From assembly GCA_036378535.1 (NCBI GenBank), contig DASUWH010000024.1:1-64000 (forward strand): 64,000 nt of DNA, in the 5' to 3' direction. Shown here in pieces: positions 16,454 to 25,616 of this stretch. The translations under genes and the position numbers were made by a program. The stretch's first letter is position 1. Each line of letters starts with the position of its first letter. The notes under the pieces were generated by a model. That model ran no database searches and had not been told where the DNA came from. It saw only the letters and a list, made by a program, of their open reading frames with translations. This DNA is from Gp1-AA122 sp036378535. GTDB lineage: Bacteria > Acidobacteriota > Terriglobia > Terriglobales > Acidobacteriaceae.

Positions 16454-17221
16454 TTGCCCATCCAGACAGCGGTCTTCCTGTTCTTTGCCGGAGTTATTGG
16501 CGGCGCGCTGAATGCGGTCGCCGGTGGCGGAAGCTTCGTCGCGTTTCCGGCACTTCTGTTTACGGGTGTGCCGCCGGTACAGGCGAACGCCACCAACACG
16601 GTCGCCTTGTGGATTGGTACGACGGCGAGTGGCGGCGCTTATCGCAACCGCCTTCGTATCTCCCGTCGGGTGATGCTACCGCTGGTCGCCACCAGCATTG
16701 TCGGCGGCTTGATTGGCGCATTTCTCCTGATCAAAACTCCAGCCCACACCTTTCTGAGAGTTCTGCCCTGGCTGATGCTGGGAGCAACCCTGCTGTTCAC
16801 TTTCGGAAAACACCTGACCAGCCGGTTCTCAGGAGGGCTGGAGCACGAGGCCAGCACCACTGCTCTGGCCTTCGCATCCTTCTTCGAACTGGCGGTGGCC
16901 GTGTATGGGGGATATTTCGGAGGCGGGCTAGGCATCATGAACCTGGCCATGCTGGCCGCGCTCGGCATGATGGATATACACGATATGAACGCTCTCAAGG
17001 TAGTTCTTGGGGCCATCATCAATGGCGTCGCGGTAGTGACGTTCATTGCGGCGCGTGCGATCTACTGGCCTCAAGGAGTCGTGACTACCCTGGGAGCCAT
17101 CATTGGCGGGTACTATGCGGCGCATTATGCACAACAATTGCCACAATCCTGGATCCGGTCGTTCGTGATTGTGGTGGGAACCGGGATGACCGCCTACTTC
17201 TTCTGGAAGGCCTACGCGTAG
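16454..17221 (+). CDS. TauE/SafE-family sulfite or organosulfur exporter
   Basis: A 255-residue membrane protein with about eight hydrophobic segments. The family signature is visible twice, as expected for its inverted repeat: GVIGGALNAVAGGGSFVAFPAL followed by ATNTVALW in the first half, and GGYFGGGLGIMNLAML in the second. Such proteins move sulfite, sulfoacetate or related anions across the inner membrane; substrate here is not known. The start is a TTG at 16454 with no strong Shine-Dalgarno. It is divergent from the lipocalin-like gene. Confidence 0.88.
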   Translation: MPIQTAVFLFFAGVIGGALNAVAGGGSFVAFPALLFTGVPPVQANATNTVALWIGTTASGGAYRNRLRISRRVMLPLVATSIVGGLIGAFLLIKTPAHTFLRVLPWLMLGATLLFTFGKHLTSRFSGGLEHEASTTALAFASFFELAVAVYGGYFGGGLGIMNLAMLAALGMMDIHDMNALKVVLGAIINGVAVVTFIAARAIYWPQGVVTTLGAIIGGYYAAHYAQQLPQSWIRSFVIVVGTGMTAYFFWKAYA

Positions 17222-17383
17222 CGTCCTAATCGGGCAGGACGAACCCTCCTGGTCACGAATCCAGATTATAAAAAGTGGGATGGGCCATGACTTTCTGGCG
17301 GCAAAACTGAAGTCCCGAGGCGCATCTGGCGCAGGCTCGAGATCACTGAGTGGTAATCCGGTGCGGATTCAGGCGCTACGTCA

Positions 17384-17737
17384 CTACGATGTTGAGCTAT
17401 GTCCGTAAAAGTAGGCGACGCCGATACCGAACACCAGCATCATGGCAACGTTGACCCGCGCTGCCTCTGATGCAATCAGCAATTTTCCCAAGGGCGGGAA
17501 CAGGAATACGGCGAAGATAACGCTGCCGGTAACCAAGCCCAGGATCGCCGCCCACGTTCCCAGAAACCACGCCACCACACCCACTACTAGCAGAAAAAAC
17601 AGCGGCAGGAGGGTATTGTCCCGCATGTTGTGAAAAAGCAGAATGAAGGCCTTGGCCGCTGCCATGCAGATGAACAGCCCCCAAAGGCCTCGCAGCGCGG
17701 ATGGGTGTGTCAATACTTCTTTCACGCGGGGCCGCAA
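17384..17737 (-). CDS. Small membrane protein, about 117 residues
   Basis: The C-terminal two thirds are hydrophobic, with about four membrane segments (LWGLFICMAAAKAFILLF, LLPLFFLLVVGVVAWFLG, AAILGLVTGSVIFAVFLFP, VNVAMMLVFGIGVAYFYG), ending in GHSSTS. The frame stays open upstream but that part is antisense to the next gene. A TTG at 17737 has AGAAGGAGG four bases upstream, and a GTG at 17725 is an alternative. The gene is divergent from the 17864 gene. I do not recognise a family. Confidence 0.6.
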   Translation of the reverse strand: MRPRVKEVLTHPSALRGLWGLFICMAAAKAFILLFHNMRDNTLLPLFFLLVVGVVAWFLGTWAAILGLVTGSVIFAVFLFPPLGKLLIASEAARVNVAMMLVFGIGVAYFYGHSSTS

Positions 17738-17863
17738 CCTGCCTCCTTCTCCGACGCGTGCCTGCTTAGATACCAGCGGCACTGTCCCGGTTTTCTGGGG
17801 AAAGCTGCTGTCTCCCTTCCTGAGATAAACTGTTTTCGCATAACATAACCGCGGACACCTGCA

Positions 17864-18520
17864 ATGACCCCAGGAAATGCAGTAAAAGACAAGATTTATG
17901 TTTCCATGGAGGGCCTGCCGCTGAGGTTCGACCTGCAGTGGCCCTTTCACAAATCCACCTCCGGTTCCGACTGGTGGGTTCTGCACGGCACGATTCGTGT
18001 GGAGAGCACAGCCGGCCTGCATGCCCTGGTGGCAGTCAATCTTTCGGCCACGGTAAAGGAGGTCATGCCTTCGCTGGACCCCAAGGATGCCGAGGCCCCG
18101 GTCATCAATGCCCTGCGAAAAGAGATTGATCGCAAGCAGGTGGAGTTCGCGAAGTCTGCGAAGTTGTTGCCCATTCACTTCTCCAGCCGGCATTACGATT
18201 TCAAGCGAAACCGCTGGTTCTTCGAGCGTGCCAGCGATGAGCAGATTGCCGCCTTCCTGGAACGAAACCTCTATTGGCAAACGCGCCTCATTGGCGGAGA
18301 AGTTTGGACCGCAGACGCTAGCGATGCTCAGTACCTGGATACCACCACGCAGCATCTTGCCGATGTGGCCGGGACTTTCGCCAAACAAGGCCTGATTCGG
18401 ATGGAACGCGCCTACGCAACCGCTACCGACAAGCTGATGTCGCAGTCCGCACGGTTTGAGGGGGATCTCAACAATGCCCTGGCGGCTCTCGAACAGAAGC
18501 ACGCGTTCGAAAGAGGGTAA
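17864..18520 (+). CDS. Conserved hypothetical soluble protein
   Basis: A 218-residue protein without signal peptide or membrane segment. The first part looks like mixed beta strands (VSMEGLPLRFDLQWPF, WWVLHGTIRVESTAG, HALVAVNLSATVKEV), the second like helices (NALRKEIDRKQVEFAKSAKL), with a central RHYDFKRNRWFFERAS block. No known motif is present. Composition and codon use look like the surrounding host genes. Family not recognised. Confidence 0.6.
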   Translation: MTPGNAVKDKIYVSMEGLPLRFDLQWPFHKSTSGSDWWVLHGTIRVESTAGLHALVAVNLSATVKEVMPSLDPKDAEAPVINALRKEIDRKQVEFAKSAKLLPIHFSSRHYDFKRNRWFFERASDEQIAAFLERNLYWQTRLIGGEVWTADASDAQYLDTTTQHLADVAGTFAKQGLIRMERAYATATDKLMSQSARFEGDLNNALAALEQKHAFERG

Positions 18521-18612
18521 TCGGCGGCTGTCCGCCCCGCGACAGATCGGGTTTGGGCTACGGGTTACGTTCTAGCGTTATCGTGTTGGATCAGGTCACG
18601 AAAGCAGATCGC

Positions 18613-18988
18613 CTATAGCAGATCAACCCGTGATGGCTCACGTTCTCCGCCTGTGCGAAAGAGGACGTCTTTTCTGGCAGAGAGCGGCCGCCCGTCATCG
18701 CAGTTCCTGAGTTCACGGCGGCACCGCTGCTCGTAAGGGCCTTGTTCCATCAGATTTCCCGAATCCCCTGGACGCTCGATGGTATTGTGGTGCGACAGCG
18801 GACCATAATGTGCTGCAATGTTGCCCCCGATGGGCGGCACAGGATGCTTGCGGGTCGAACGCAAGAAGTCTGCAGGCACCTCCAGTACAACACCGCTAGA
18901 ACTCTTCTTGCGACATAGTAAGCTTTCCTTGCGTAAGCTCCACCGGCGCGAGGATCTTGCTGAGTAAAAGATGTTGATCGTCGGCCAT
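18613..18988 (-). pseudogene. Possible frameshifted small gene
   Basis: Reading the minus strand from an ATG at 18988 gives MADDQHLLLSKILAPVELTQ and ten more residues, then a TAG at 18896-18898. In a shifted frame the sequence continues as VVLEVPADFLRSTRKH and stays open to 18613. An AGGA word sits nine bases before the ATG. This could be one gene broken by a frameshift, or chance. I recognise no family. The rest of the 18.5-19.0 kb gap shows nothing. Confidence 0.25.
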
Positions 18989-19030
18989 GGTGACGTCCTG
19001 AAGCTCAGAATAACTCCGTGCTTGACTCTG

Positions 19031-20029
19031 CTATTCTGGCCTTAGTTGCAATCCTAGATCTCGAAAGTGAGTCATTACCTGCCGCGGTGTCGGGGAGGCC
19101 TGTTGCTCGGTATTTTCTGAGAGGCCGGCTAGTTTGGCACCTTGCTCCCACACCGATCTGGCCTTCGCTTCATCCCTTGATTCCACGGACGAAGGAATTT
19201 CCTTGAATCCGTCGAAATACCTTCCACTTATGCCTGCATACTTCGTATCTGTAACCAAATTTCCAAGTGCTTGTGCAGCTTCTTCCTGCGTTGAGAGGTG
19301 GGAGCCCATAAACTTTACAAACCAAGGGCTGGTGATGATTTTCCTCATGATCGGGCTCATGTGCCTGCCGGCTTGAGTTGTCGGCACGACGCCTGGCGAC
19401 CAGGAATTGACCGTAATCGCCTTGCACATTTTCCGCAGTCGGCGATCGAGTTCATAAGCCGCCATCATCGCGTACATCTTCGCCGTCGCATAGCGAGCCA
19501 TGGGCTTTAACTTGGCAGCCGTACCGGTACCGCGGGCCAAGTCCTGTAGAGGTCCATATTTGGGAGCCATGATTCTGCCCATCTTCGTCGCAGCGGGGTC
19601 GTGAAGATCGCTAGAGACGAAAATGAGTCTCGCCGGCGTGGCCATATGCTCGATTAGGAGATTGGCTAGCAAGAAATGGCCTAGAAAGTTTAATTGGAAT
19701 GTGCACTCAAAACCGTCTTCGGTAAATTCGAGCGATTTTGCGGCCATATTGATGCCGCCTGCATTAAGAATCAGAGCATCGATGGCTGAAATCTGCATGG
19801 AAACCAACGCTCCGGGCAAACGGCAAACGCTTGCCAACGAAAAAAGATCGAGCGGCACAAAGCTGACGTGCGCGTCTGGATGGCTTTCCTTGATGCCGCG
19901 AACCGCGGCCTTGGCTTTGAACTCATTTCGACACGCCAGAACAACGTGCCAGCCGGGAATCGCAGCCATAAACTTCGCTGTCGCGAATCCAATTCCTACA
20001 TTTGCTCCTGTAATGACAATTGTTTTCAT
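19031..20029 (-). CDS. Short-chain dehydrogenase/reductase
   Basis: A 332-residue NAD(P)-dependent oxidoreductase. The cofactor motif is TGANVGIG (residues 7-14), followed by NAGG (89-92). The catalytic tetrad is visible: Asn114 (LNFLG), Ser in FVSSD (139-140), Tyr180 and Lys184 (YATAK). Overall it is close to retinol dehydrogenase / protochlorophyllide-reductase-like SDRs; substrate unknown. It is the third gene of a minus-strand operon behind a DoxX-like and a DUF4345-like gene, starting four bases after the stop of the latter. An ECF41-type promoter lies before the first gene, fitting the rule that ECF41 sigma factors drive nearby oxidoreductase genes. Confidence 0.9.
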   Translation of the reverse strand: MKTIVITGANVGIGFATAKFMAAIPGWHVVLACRNEFKAKAAVRGIKESHPDAHVSFVPLDLFSLASVCRLPGALVSMQISAIDALILNAGGINMAAKSLEFTEDGFECTFQLNFLGHFLLANLLIEHMATPARLIFVSSDLHDPAATKMGRIMAPKYGPLQDLARGTGTAAKLKPMARYATAKMYAMMAAYELDRRLRKMCKAITVNSWSPGVVPTTQAGRHMSPIMRKIITSPWFVKFMGSHLSTQEEAAQALGNLVTDTKYAGISGRYFDGFKEIPSSVESRDEAKARSVWEQGAKLAGLSENTEQQASPTPRQVMTHFRDLGLQLRPE

Positions 20030-20033
20030 GGCC

Positions 20034-20495
20034 TCACCTAGGGTTCCTGAATAAGCGGGTCTGTACGAAGAAACCCAGTGTGTTGAGCACCAGGAAAACG
20101 GTTTCGACAATGGTGATTGTCCTCTGATTCCCCATAGCCAAGCTGGTCCCGTCATTAGCGAAACCGAAAATCCTAACTGCCAGGGTCGCTCCCATGAAAA
20201 CGGCCAGCTGCAAGTTTCCGAGCCAGAGGCGGTTCTCTGAGAGAAGAAACACTATCAGCATGAGAACCATGGTGACCATCCAGGCTCCCAGCACGCGGGT
20301 GTCCGTGAATGCTTCGGGAGTGTTGAGGGTCACACCGGGGGTGGCATGAGCGGGATTCGTTAGGAATCGAATTCCGATGAGCGTGAAAATGACGATCGGC
20401 GGCAGCATGACGATCCGGCTCAGCCAGGGCGCGAAATTCCAGATCATCCTCCTATGCGTAAACGTGGTTGTCGCATTCATGGTGCTCGTGTTCAT
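20034..20495 (-). CDS. DUF4345-like membrane protein
   Basis: A 153-residue membrane protein with four hydrophobic segments (LSRIVMLPPIVIFTLIGIRF, GAWMVTMVLMLIVFLLS, LGNLQLAVFMGATLAVRIFG, ITIVETVFLVLNTLGFFV). The plan fits the DUF4345 group, often found beside SDR and DoxX genes. ATG 20495 has AGGAGG four bases upstream; further upstream the frame overlaps the previous gene. It is the middle gene of a three-gene operon. Confidence 0.75.
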   Translation of the reverse strand: MNTSTMNATTTFTHRRMIWNFAPWLSRIVMLPPIVIFTLIGIRFLTNPAHATPGVTLNTPEAFTDTRVLGAWMVTMVLMLIVFLLSENRLWLGNLQLAVFMGATLAVRIFGFANDGTSLAMGNQRTITIVETVFLVLNTLGFFVQTRLFRNPR

Positions 20496-20538
20496 GAGAC
20501 CTCCTAAAGGTTTCTGCTGGGTTAGGTTTTGGCTCGGC

Positions 20539-20988
20539 TCACGCGCTTTTTGACGCCCAGCTTTCGCGTCCGTTTTCAACTGTCAGGGGACCATCCGCGG
20601 TGTCACCGGCATCAGGTCTCCAAAGCGCCTGCGGATGGCGCAAGCAAGTGCCAATCCATACGAGTATCAAGAGAACGAAAGGCCCGATCGCCTTAGCGTA
20701 TGCGCCCATCTGCACGTGCGTGCAGATCGCACCGCCGAGAAAAGAAGAGAGCATCAGAACCCCAAACGACCTCGTGCGTCGATACAGAAACAAGGCTGCA
20801 CTGACAATTTCCAGCACGGCGACCAACGTCAATTTGCCGTCCGAGAAGCCCTCCGCTGCCATTGCGTGCACGACTCCTTGCAGGCCCGCGAATTTGACGA
20901 TAGAACTCATCATCACCGCCAGTCCGGACGCGAAAATCAAAACGTCTCCGGCCCTCCGGCACGTACCCGTCCGTGCGTGGTTATCCAT
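20539..20988 (-). CDS. DoxX-like membrane protein
   Basis: A 149-residue membrane protein with four hydrophobic segments of the DoxX-like plan: VLIFASGLAVMMSSIVKFAG, LTLVAVLEIVSAALFLYR, FGVLMLSSFLGGAICTHVQM, and IGPFVLLILVWIGTCL. The CTH in the third helix is typical. Members are associated with redox and stress functions. It is the first gene of the operon with the DUF4345-like and SDR genes. ATG 20988 has AGGAG upstream. A promoter matching ECF41 recognition lies about 95-120 bases upstream. Confidence 0.8.
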   Translation of the reverse strand: MDNHARTGTCRRAGDVLIFASGLAVMMSSIVKFAGLQGVVHAMAAEGFSDGKLTLVAVLEIVSAALFLYRRTRSFGVLMLSSFLGGAICTHVQMGAYAKAIGPFVLLILVWIGTCLRHPQALWRPDAGDTADGPLTVENGRESWASKSA

Positions 20989-21081
20989 TAAGGTTCTCCT
21001 TTATGTGCCGGAAGTCCAATACCGGCCGAGGTTATCAACTAATAGAAATCTTCTAGGTTAGTTTCCGGCTGCTAGCCCTAA

Positions 21082-21108
21082 GACCGGCGAGCAGAAGAGT
21101 TTGTGACA
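21082..21108 (-). promoter_or_regulatory. Putative ECF41 promoter of the DoxX-DUF4345-SDR operon
   Basis: On the minus strand TGTCACA (21102-21108) is followed after 16 bases by GGTC (21082-21085). The published ECF41 consensus is TGTCACA and CGTC with a spacer of about 16-17, so only one base differs. It points at the operon starting at 20988 and lies just downstream of the ECF41 sigma factor gene itself. Confidence 0.55.
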
Positions 21109-21127
21109 ATGTAAAGCGAATGAATAA

Positions 21128-22129
21128 TTAAGCAGTGAAGGCTTCTAATCGCGGTATCCGCTTAAGCTTCTCTGGATTGGTCACTATGTAGACGCGTGAG
21201 ACCAGGCCATCGGCAACATCGAACGTGAACACGCTGAACGGGCGGCCGTCGAGAAATGAAACGATGCCAGGCTGGCCATTGATCTCAACAGACCGGCGTA
21301 CCAGGTTCTTGGGCACCAGTTTCTTCAGACCTTCCAGTATGCCTCGAGCGATGTTCTCAGGGCCGTAGATCGGTCTGGGCAATGCCGGCGCCTTGCCTCC
21401 TCCATCGGAGTAGAAGATTGCCTCTCTTGAAAGCAGGGCAACAAGTCCTTGGAGATTGCCTTGGGAGGATGCTTCGTTAAATTTGCGTAACAAGTCATGA
21501 TGCTGTTCGCGCGATGCTTCGAAGCGGACGCGAGGTTCTTTGATGTGCTGCCTCGCCCGCCGCAAAATTTGGCGGCAGTTCGACTCGCTTTGGCCGAGTA
21601 CGGAAGCGATTTCTGAATACTCAAGATCGAAGACTTCGCGCAGGAGAAAGGTGGCGCGTTCTGTCGGAGTTAATCTTTCCAGGAGCAATAAGAACGCCAA
21701 AGAAACGGATTCATCAACCTCGAATGCAGCTGAAGGATTCGGACCTGGCGTCATTACGATGGGTTCCGGCAGCCAGTTACCAAAATATTCTTCTCGCTTT
21801 ACTCGTGCCAATTGGAGATGGTTAATTGCAAGGCGAGTCAAAATTGTTACCAGTAGTGCTCGCGGAGATTCAATCTTTAGCTCGGCGGACTGATGCCAGC
21901 GAATGAAAGTTTCTTGCACTATGTCTTCAGCGTCGGCCATGCTCCCGAGCATGCGGTACGCTATTGCAAACAACAGAGACCGGTACTGATTGAAAGAATG
22001 CAGTCGTTGGCGCTGAGTAGTCTCCGACGCAGAGTTGCTACTCACGCCGCCTCCGATCGCCAGAGTCCACCGCGAGGAACTGTCGGCGAAACGTTTTTGA
22101 GGCTGTGACTCACTCCTTCTTGGATTCAA
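21128..22129 (-). CDS. ECF41-family RNA polymerase sigma factor
   Basis: A 333-residue sigma factor. Region 2 is seen in LFAIAYRMLGSMADAEDIVQ and TFIRWHQ, region 4 in LTPTERATFLLREVFDLEYS and IASVLGQSESNCRQILRRAR. The long C-terminal SnoaL-like extension carries the ECF41 hallmarks DGGGK and, near the end, NPEKL. In this family the extension regulates the sigma factor in place of a separate anti-sigma factor, and targets are usually nearby carboxymuconolactone decarboxylase, oxidoreductase or epimerase genes. Here an SDR operon lies downstream and an epimerase gene upstream. The first about 35 residues are Ser- and Arg-rich, so a later start is possible. Confidence 0.92.
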   Translation of the reverse strand: MNPRRSESQPQKRFADSSSRWTLAIGGGVSSNSASETTQRQRLHSFNQYRSLLFAIAYRMLGSMADAEDIVQETFIRWHQSAELKIESPRALLVTILTRLAINHLQLARVKREEYFGNWLPEPIVMTPGPNPSAAFEVDESVSLAFLLLLERLTPTERATFLLREVFDLEYSEIASVLGQSESNCRQILRRARQHIKEPRVRFEASREQHHDLLRKFNEASSQGNLQGLVALLSREAIFYSDGGGKAPALPRPIYGPENIARGILEGLKKLVPKNLVRRSVEINGQPGIVSFLDGRPFSVFTFDVADGLVSRVYIVTNPEKLKRIPRLEAFTA

Positions 22130-22445
22130 GTTTCAGAACAATGTTTCAAGATTCTGAGTCAAATCCGCAACACAGCTTTTGCTCTGTTTTCGACCGACCA
22201 TTACCCTAAGACAAGTCCGGGAGAGCGGGCGTTTTGTGACAGTGTGTTTTGAACACGTGGCAGTGTCGTTACTTGGCTATTAAGCTGAACCGCTCACATC
22301 CAGGTACTTCTTCATGCACCGCACATAAGGAGCGTAGCCCTGGCGTTCAGCGTCACGGGCAGCATTCGACACATAAACAAAGTGTCCGTTTGGTGTTACC
22401 GCATTGCAGCCGTTGGCATTTCCCCCACGCTAACGGAAGAGAGCG
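22130..22445. other. Gap without a gene; possible sigma factor promoter
   Basis: This 316-base stretch carries no convincing reading frame. On the minus strand TGTCACA occurs at 22235-22241, about 105 bases before the ECF41 gene, the expected -35 word for autoregulation. A CGTC -10 word at the right distance is missing (GGAC at 16 bases), so the promoter is only partly matched. Confidence 0.35.
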
Positions 22446-22762
22446 TTAGGTTTGGAAGAACCGCATACGAAGAGATCGTGGAAGCATTGCTGCCTCCAGA
22501 GTAACCTGAAGAATGGCAGAGCCGGCCCTGAGAAGATCTCCAACGCATAGGGTATCTTCCGACAGCCCCTCGGTCGTGAGGTTCTCGCCAAATGCACCCC
22601 ACGAAAACGAAATATCCGGCAACTACTTCCGCCAGTACTCATCATGCTCGACTGGGTAAGCGTAGACCGTCTTGTCCAGTCCTCCATGTAGCGTAAGGTC
22701 CGCCTGCTGGTCACCAGCCAGGTTCAATTCCCGGATGGTTGTGCGAAGACTACTCGGTATCA
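22446..22762 (-). pseudogene. Broken MOSC-domain gene
   Basis: Minus-strand reading gives LNLAGDQQADLTLHGGLDKT, then VYAYPVEHDEYWRK and a TAG stop, then in the same frame FSWGAFGENLTTEGLSEDTL and CVGDLLRAGSAILQV, ending at a TAA at 22446-22448. GGxDKxVYAYPxEHYxYW and GAFGENLTxEGL are hallmarks of MOSC (molybdenum cofactor sulfurase C-terminal) proteins. The usual cysteine-containing C-terminus is missing and the internal stop interrupts the domain, so the gene is dead or truncated. It sits directly before the stop of the epimerase gene, on the same strand. Confidence 0.75.
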
Positions 22763-22764
22763 AG

Positions 22765-23796
22765 CTAATGGTGGTGGCCTGCTACCGCCGCATCCTCCGC
22801 CGCATAGTCGAACTGCGCCAGTAATGCGTCGGCCGGCGGATTCTCCCGCTCCCAGCGTATCGTCTGTCGGATTGCGTCCTCAATCGCTACCGGCTCCTCG
22901 TACCCAAGCTCGTGGCGAATACGAACCGAACTCGCTGTCCAGTTCTGCGCGGCGTTGCCGGGTTTTAGCAAGTGGCGCGGCGTGCGCTCCACCGGCAGGA
23001 CGACGAACTTCCCTCTCCACCGCATCTCGCTCCCGATTTTTCGTGCCCATTCCAATTCGCTGAAGGATGGTTCCTCGCACACGTTATAGATACGTCGCTC
23101 TGCGCGACCAACTGTGGCAACCAGCGCAATGGCGGCCGCCACATTCTCCACGTAGCCCCGCGGCGAGCGCCAGGCGGCCAGCGCCTCGGCAAAAATGATG
23201 TGTTGTCGTCCGTCGGCGATGCGCTTCACCACGGGATAAAACCGATGCAGCCGATCACCGGGTCCATACACCATGGGCAACCGGAGCACCGTGCCCGGAA
23301 GTTCAGGGTCATTCATCACGACGCGCTCCGCCGGGATTTTGTCGTAATCGTCCGTCACCCATGGGAAAACTTTGCGCAGGAGCTGCATGCTCTCTGCTGG
23401 GTAGGGGTGCAGGTTGCGCCGCAGTTCCGACTCTTCAGTAAGCGGTACCTCCTGCAACGGACCACTTTCCGTGCCGTGAAAAACGCCTATCGCGCGGTAC
23501 ACGTCGATGCTGCTCAACATGACCACGCGCCGAGCCGCGCCACGGAAGATGTTCATTAGCTCTTGCGCCTGCGGGCCCGAACTGATGACCAGGTCAATCA
23601 CGACATCGGGAGCAAAGCGCTTCAGGTCCCGAGCGCTGGCGTTGAGTTGATGACGGTCGCCCCGAATCTCGTCCACGCCAGAGGTCGCGGCTGTCGTGCC
23701 GCGATGAAACACCGCCAGCGTGTGCCCTTGCTGCTTCAGTGCGGCCACGGCGAACCGCCCGATGAACCCATTCCCGCCGATTAGAAGAATGCGCAT
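22765..23796 (-). CDS. NAD-dependent epimerase/dehydratase family protein
   Basis: A 343-residue extended-SDR protein. The Rossmann motif is GGNGFIGR (residues 7-14). A strand with VVMLSSIDVYRA and the segment DDYDKIPAERVV supply the Ser and Tyr-Asp-Lys region, followed by LPGTVLRLPMVYGPGDRLH. Its substrate is probably a nucleotide sugar or small aldehyde, but the binding region is not typical of a known epimerase. It ends in HHH after an Ala-rich tail. It lies beside the ECF41 sigma factor, whose family often controls such genes, though no clear ECF41 promoter is seen upstream of it. Confidence 0.85.
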   Translation of the reverse strand: MRILLIGGNGFIGRFAVAALKQQGHTLAVFHRGTTAATSGVDEIRGDRHQLNASARDLKRFAPDVVIDLVISSGPQAQELMNIFRGAARRVVMLSSIDVYRAIGVFHGTESGPLQEVPLTEESELRRNLHPYPAESMQLLRKVFPWVTDDYDKIPAERVVMNDPELPGTVLRLPMVYGPGDRLHRFYPVVKRIADGRQHIIFAEALAAWRSPRGYVENVAAAIALVATVGRAERRIYNVCEEPSFSELEWARKIGSEMRWRGKFVVLPVERTPRHLLKPGNAAQNWTASSVRIRHELGYEEPVAIEDAIRQTIRWERENPPADALLAQFDYAAEDAAVAGHHH

Positions 23797-24013
23797 AGGA
23801 GAGTCAAATAATCACAAGAAAACGCGCCCTGTACCAGAACATTTTCTTGTTTCCACAACCACAGCTGGTGTCTATCCGCTGTTGGTTTTCAATGGAAATG
23901 GAAACTTCACACCGGTTCTCGCCATCGATTCCCTGGGTACATTCAGGGCCTGGAGAAAAGCTTGATGGGCATCCACCAAAGCAACATCAACTTGCGAGTG
24001 ACACGCTATGGTG

Positions 24014-24683
24014 TTAGCACCACTTTGCCGATAGTTTGCCTGTTTGAAAGTGCTTCAAATGCTCCGCGAACATCGGCCAATCCAAAAGAAAATGCTTCGC
24101 AAACAGTTTGACCCGTCCATTGTTAATCAAGTCCAGTAGAGCAGGCACCGATTCTCTGATCTGCTCCGGTTGGAGCGACGGAAAATTGAAGCCAGTGACG
24201 GATTGGTTCTTGTGAATCAATTGCCGGACCTTTTCGGTCGGAAAGCTGTCGTGAGCATTCTTGGCACCGTAAATCACTGAGCGCCCAAACGGAGCCATGA
24301 GTTTGAAACTCTTATCGCCGATTTCTCCGGAGTTGGCTTCCAACACGACGTCTACGCCTCGGCCCCGCGTTGCCTGCTCGACTTGTGCCACCCAGTTGTG
24401 GTCTGTGTAATTAATGGGCGATGCTCGCGATCCTATCCCCAACTTTGAGATTCGTGACTCCTGATCCGAGGTCGGCAACTATTCCTGAAGCCTCAAATCC
24501 CATGGTAAAAGGTAGCGGCCGAGGCGCCGGATATCTGCCGCGGATCATCTCAAGCTCGGCGAAGTTGATCCCGGCAGCTTTTACTTCTATTAAGACCTCA
24601 TCTTTTGACGGAGTCGGCCTATCGATTTCAACCAGTTTCAGGCTGTCGACGCCCGCGAATCCGCTCAGTTGAACCGCTTTCAT
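24014..24683 (-). pseudogene. Quinone oxidoreductase (MDR family) gene with internal deletion
   Basis: The start at 24683 gives MKAVQLSGFAGVDSLKLVEI, then VKAAGINFAELEMIRGRYPA and GVTNLKVGDRIA, the N-terminal GroES-like domain of a quinone oxidoreductase. Then the frame stops (SIAH). In another frame the sequence resumes with INYTDHNWVAQVEQATRGRG, VDVVLEANSGEIGDK, the late part of the Rossmann domain, and runs to the end at 24014. About 90 residues of the normal protein, including the nucleotide-binding AASGGVG loop, are missing at about 24415-24440. A single deletion with a frame change explains this; the gene is inactive. Confidence 0.85.
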
Positions 24684-24760
24684 ACCCCGTCCTTTTCTGC
24701 GCTGACCTGCTACGGGTGGAATGCTCCACGCCCGAGAGAGTGGCAGTTCAATGTCCAGGT

Positions 24761-24976
24761 TCACCTGGCAAGTGATTCTTTGAAGGCACTCTCGATGACT
24801 TTGGAATCCACTTCGCCGGACTGGTTGTAGAGGGCCTGGCCGCGTGCGTCCAAGACCAAGACGTGGGGAATGTAGCCCTTGTAATAGTCCTTGACTAGCT
24901 TCTGTTGCGCAGCAGAACGCGGCACGTCGAGATCGCTTCGAGAGCCTTCATAGTCCATCTTTCCGTGTCCTAGCAA
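24761..24976 (-). pseudogene. C-terminal fragment of a thioredoxin-like protein
   Basis: The 71 residues include YYKGYIPHVLVLDARGQALY, then NQSGEVDSKVIESAF, the last two strands and final helix of a thioredoxin-fold protein with its cis-Pro. The N-terminal half with the CxxC active site is absent; upstream sequence belongs to another gene remnant. It is part of the decayed minus-strand cluster. Confidence 0.65.
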
Positions 24977-24984
24977 TGGTCTGC

Positions 24985-25555
24985 CTATGCAGCAGTGGTT
25001 CGTGTCAGCTTGCGGCCAAGAAAATCGCGAATGGCAGTCGCAATTTCCTGAGCATGCGTCTCCAGCGCGAAGTGCCCCGTGTCGTAAAAATGCACTTCGG
25101 CGGTTGGGTTGTCCCGCCTAAAGGCCTCGGCGCCAGGAGGAAGGAAGAACGGATCGTTCTTGCCCCAGACAGCCAAAACGGGCGGCCGTTTTGTGCGGAA
25201 GTATTCCTGGAACTTGGGATACAAGGCTACGTTGCTGGCGTAATCCAGGAACAGATCGAGCTGGATCTCATCATTGCCGGTTCGAGCCAGGAGAGCTGAG
25301 TCGAGCTGGTATGCTTCTGGCGCAAGCAGGGTCGCGTCCTTCACTCCGTGCGAGTACTGCCACTGGGTCGCAGCCGGCTTCAGAAACTCACGAAGAGCTG
25401 CACGATTTTCTGCGTTGGGCTCCTTCCAGTATTTCTGGATAGGGTTCCATCCGTCGCTCAGCCCTTCCTCGTATGCGTTGCCGTTTTGCGAAATGATGGC
25501 GGTGATTCTTTCGGGATGTGCCAGCGCGAGTCGCAGTCCAACCGGTCACGCTTCC
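24985..25555 (-). pseudogene. 5'-truncated alpha/beta hydrolase gene
   Basis: On the minus strand the frame is continuous from about 25555: GLRLALAHPERITAIISQNG, YEEGLSDGWNPIQKYWKEP, then DLFLDYASNVALYPKFQEYF, PPVLAVWGKNDPFFLPPGAE and HFYDTGHFALETHAQE. This is the second half of an alpha/beta hydrolase, with the acid (GKNDP) and the catalytic His (TGHFALE). The nucleophile elbow and the first 100 or so residues are missing; unrelated sequence begins immediately upstream. The gene cannot make an active enzyme. Confidence 0.8.
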
Positions 25556-25616
25556 AGAAGAAGTTTTGGTCGAACTTCAACAAGTGCTGCTGTTCAATTT
25601 GGAATCAAGACCATAA

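Noticed and set aside
17738..18502. A long minus-strand frame running from 18502 to 17384 as one 372-residue protein
   Set aside because: Its first two thirds are antisense to the better coding plus-strand gene 17864-18520; only the hydrophobic end has its own ribosome binding site.
22720..22750. ggttcaattcccgg as the T-arm of a tRNA gene
   Set aside because: No cloverleaf can be formed around it, and the sequence is explained by the MOSC gene remnant on the other strand.
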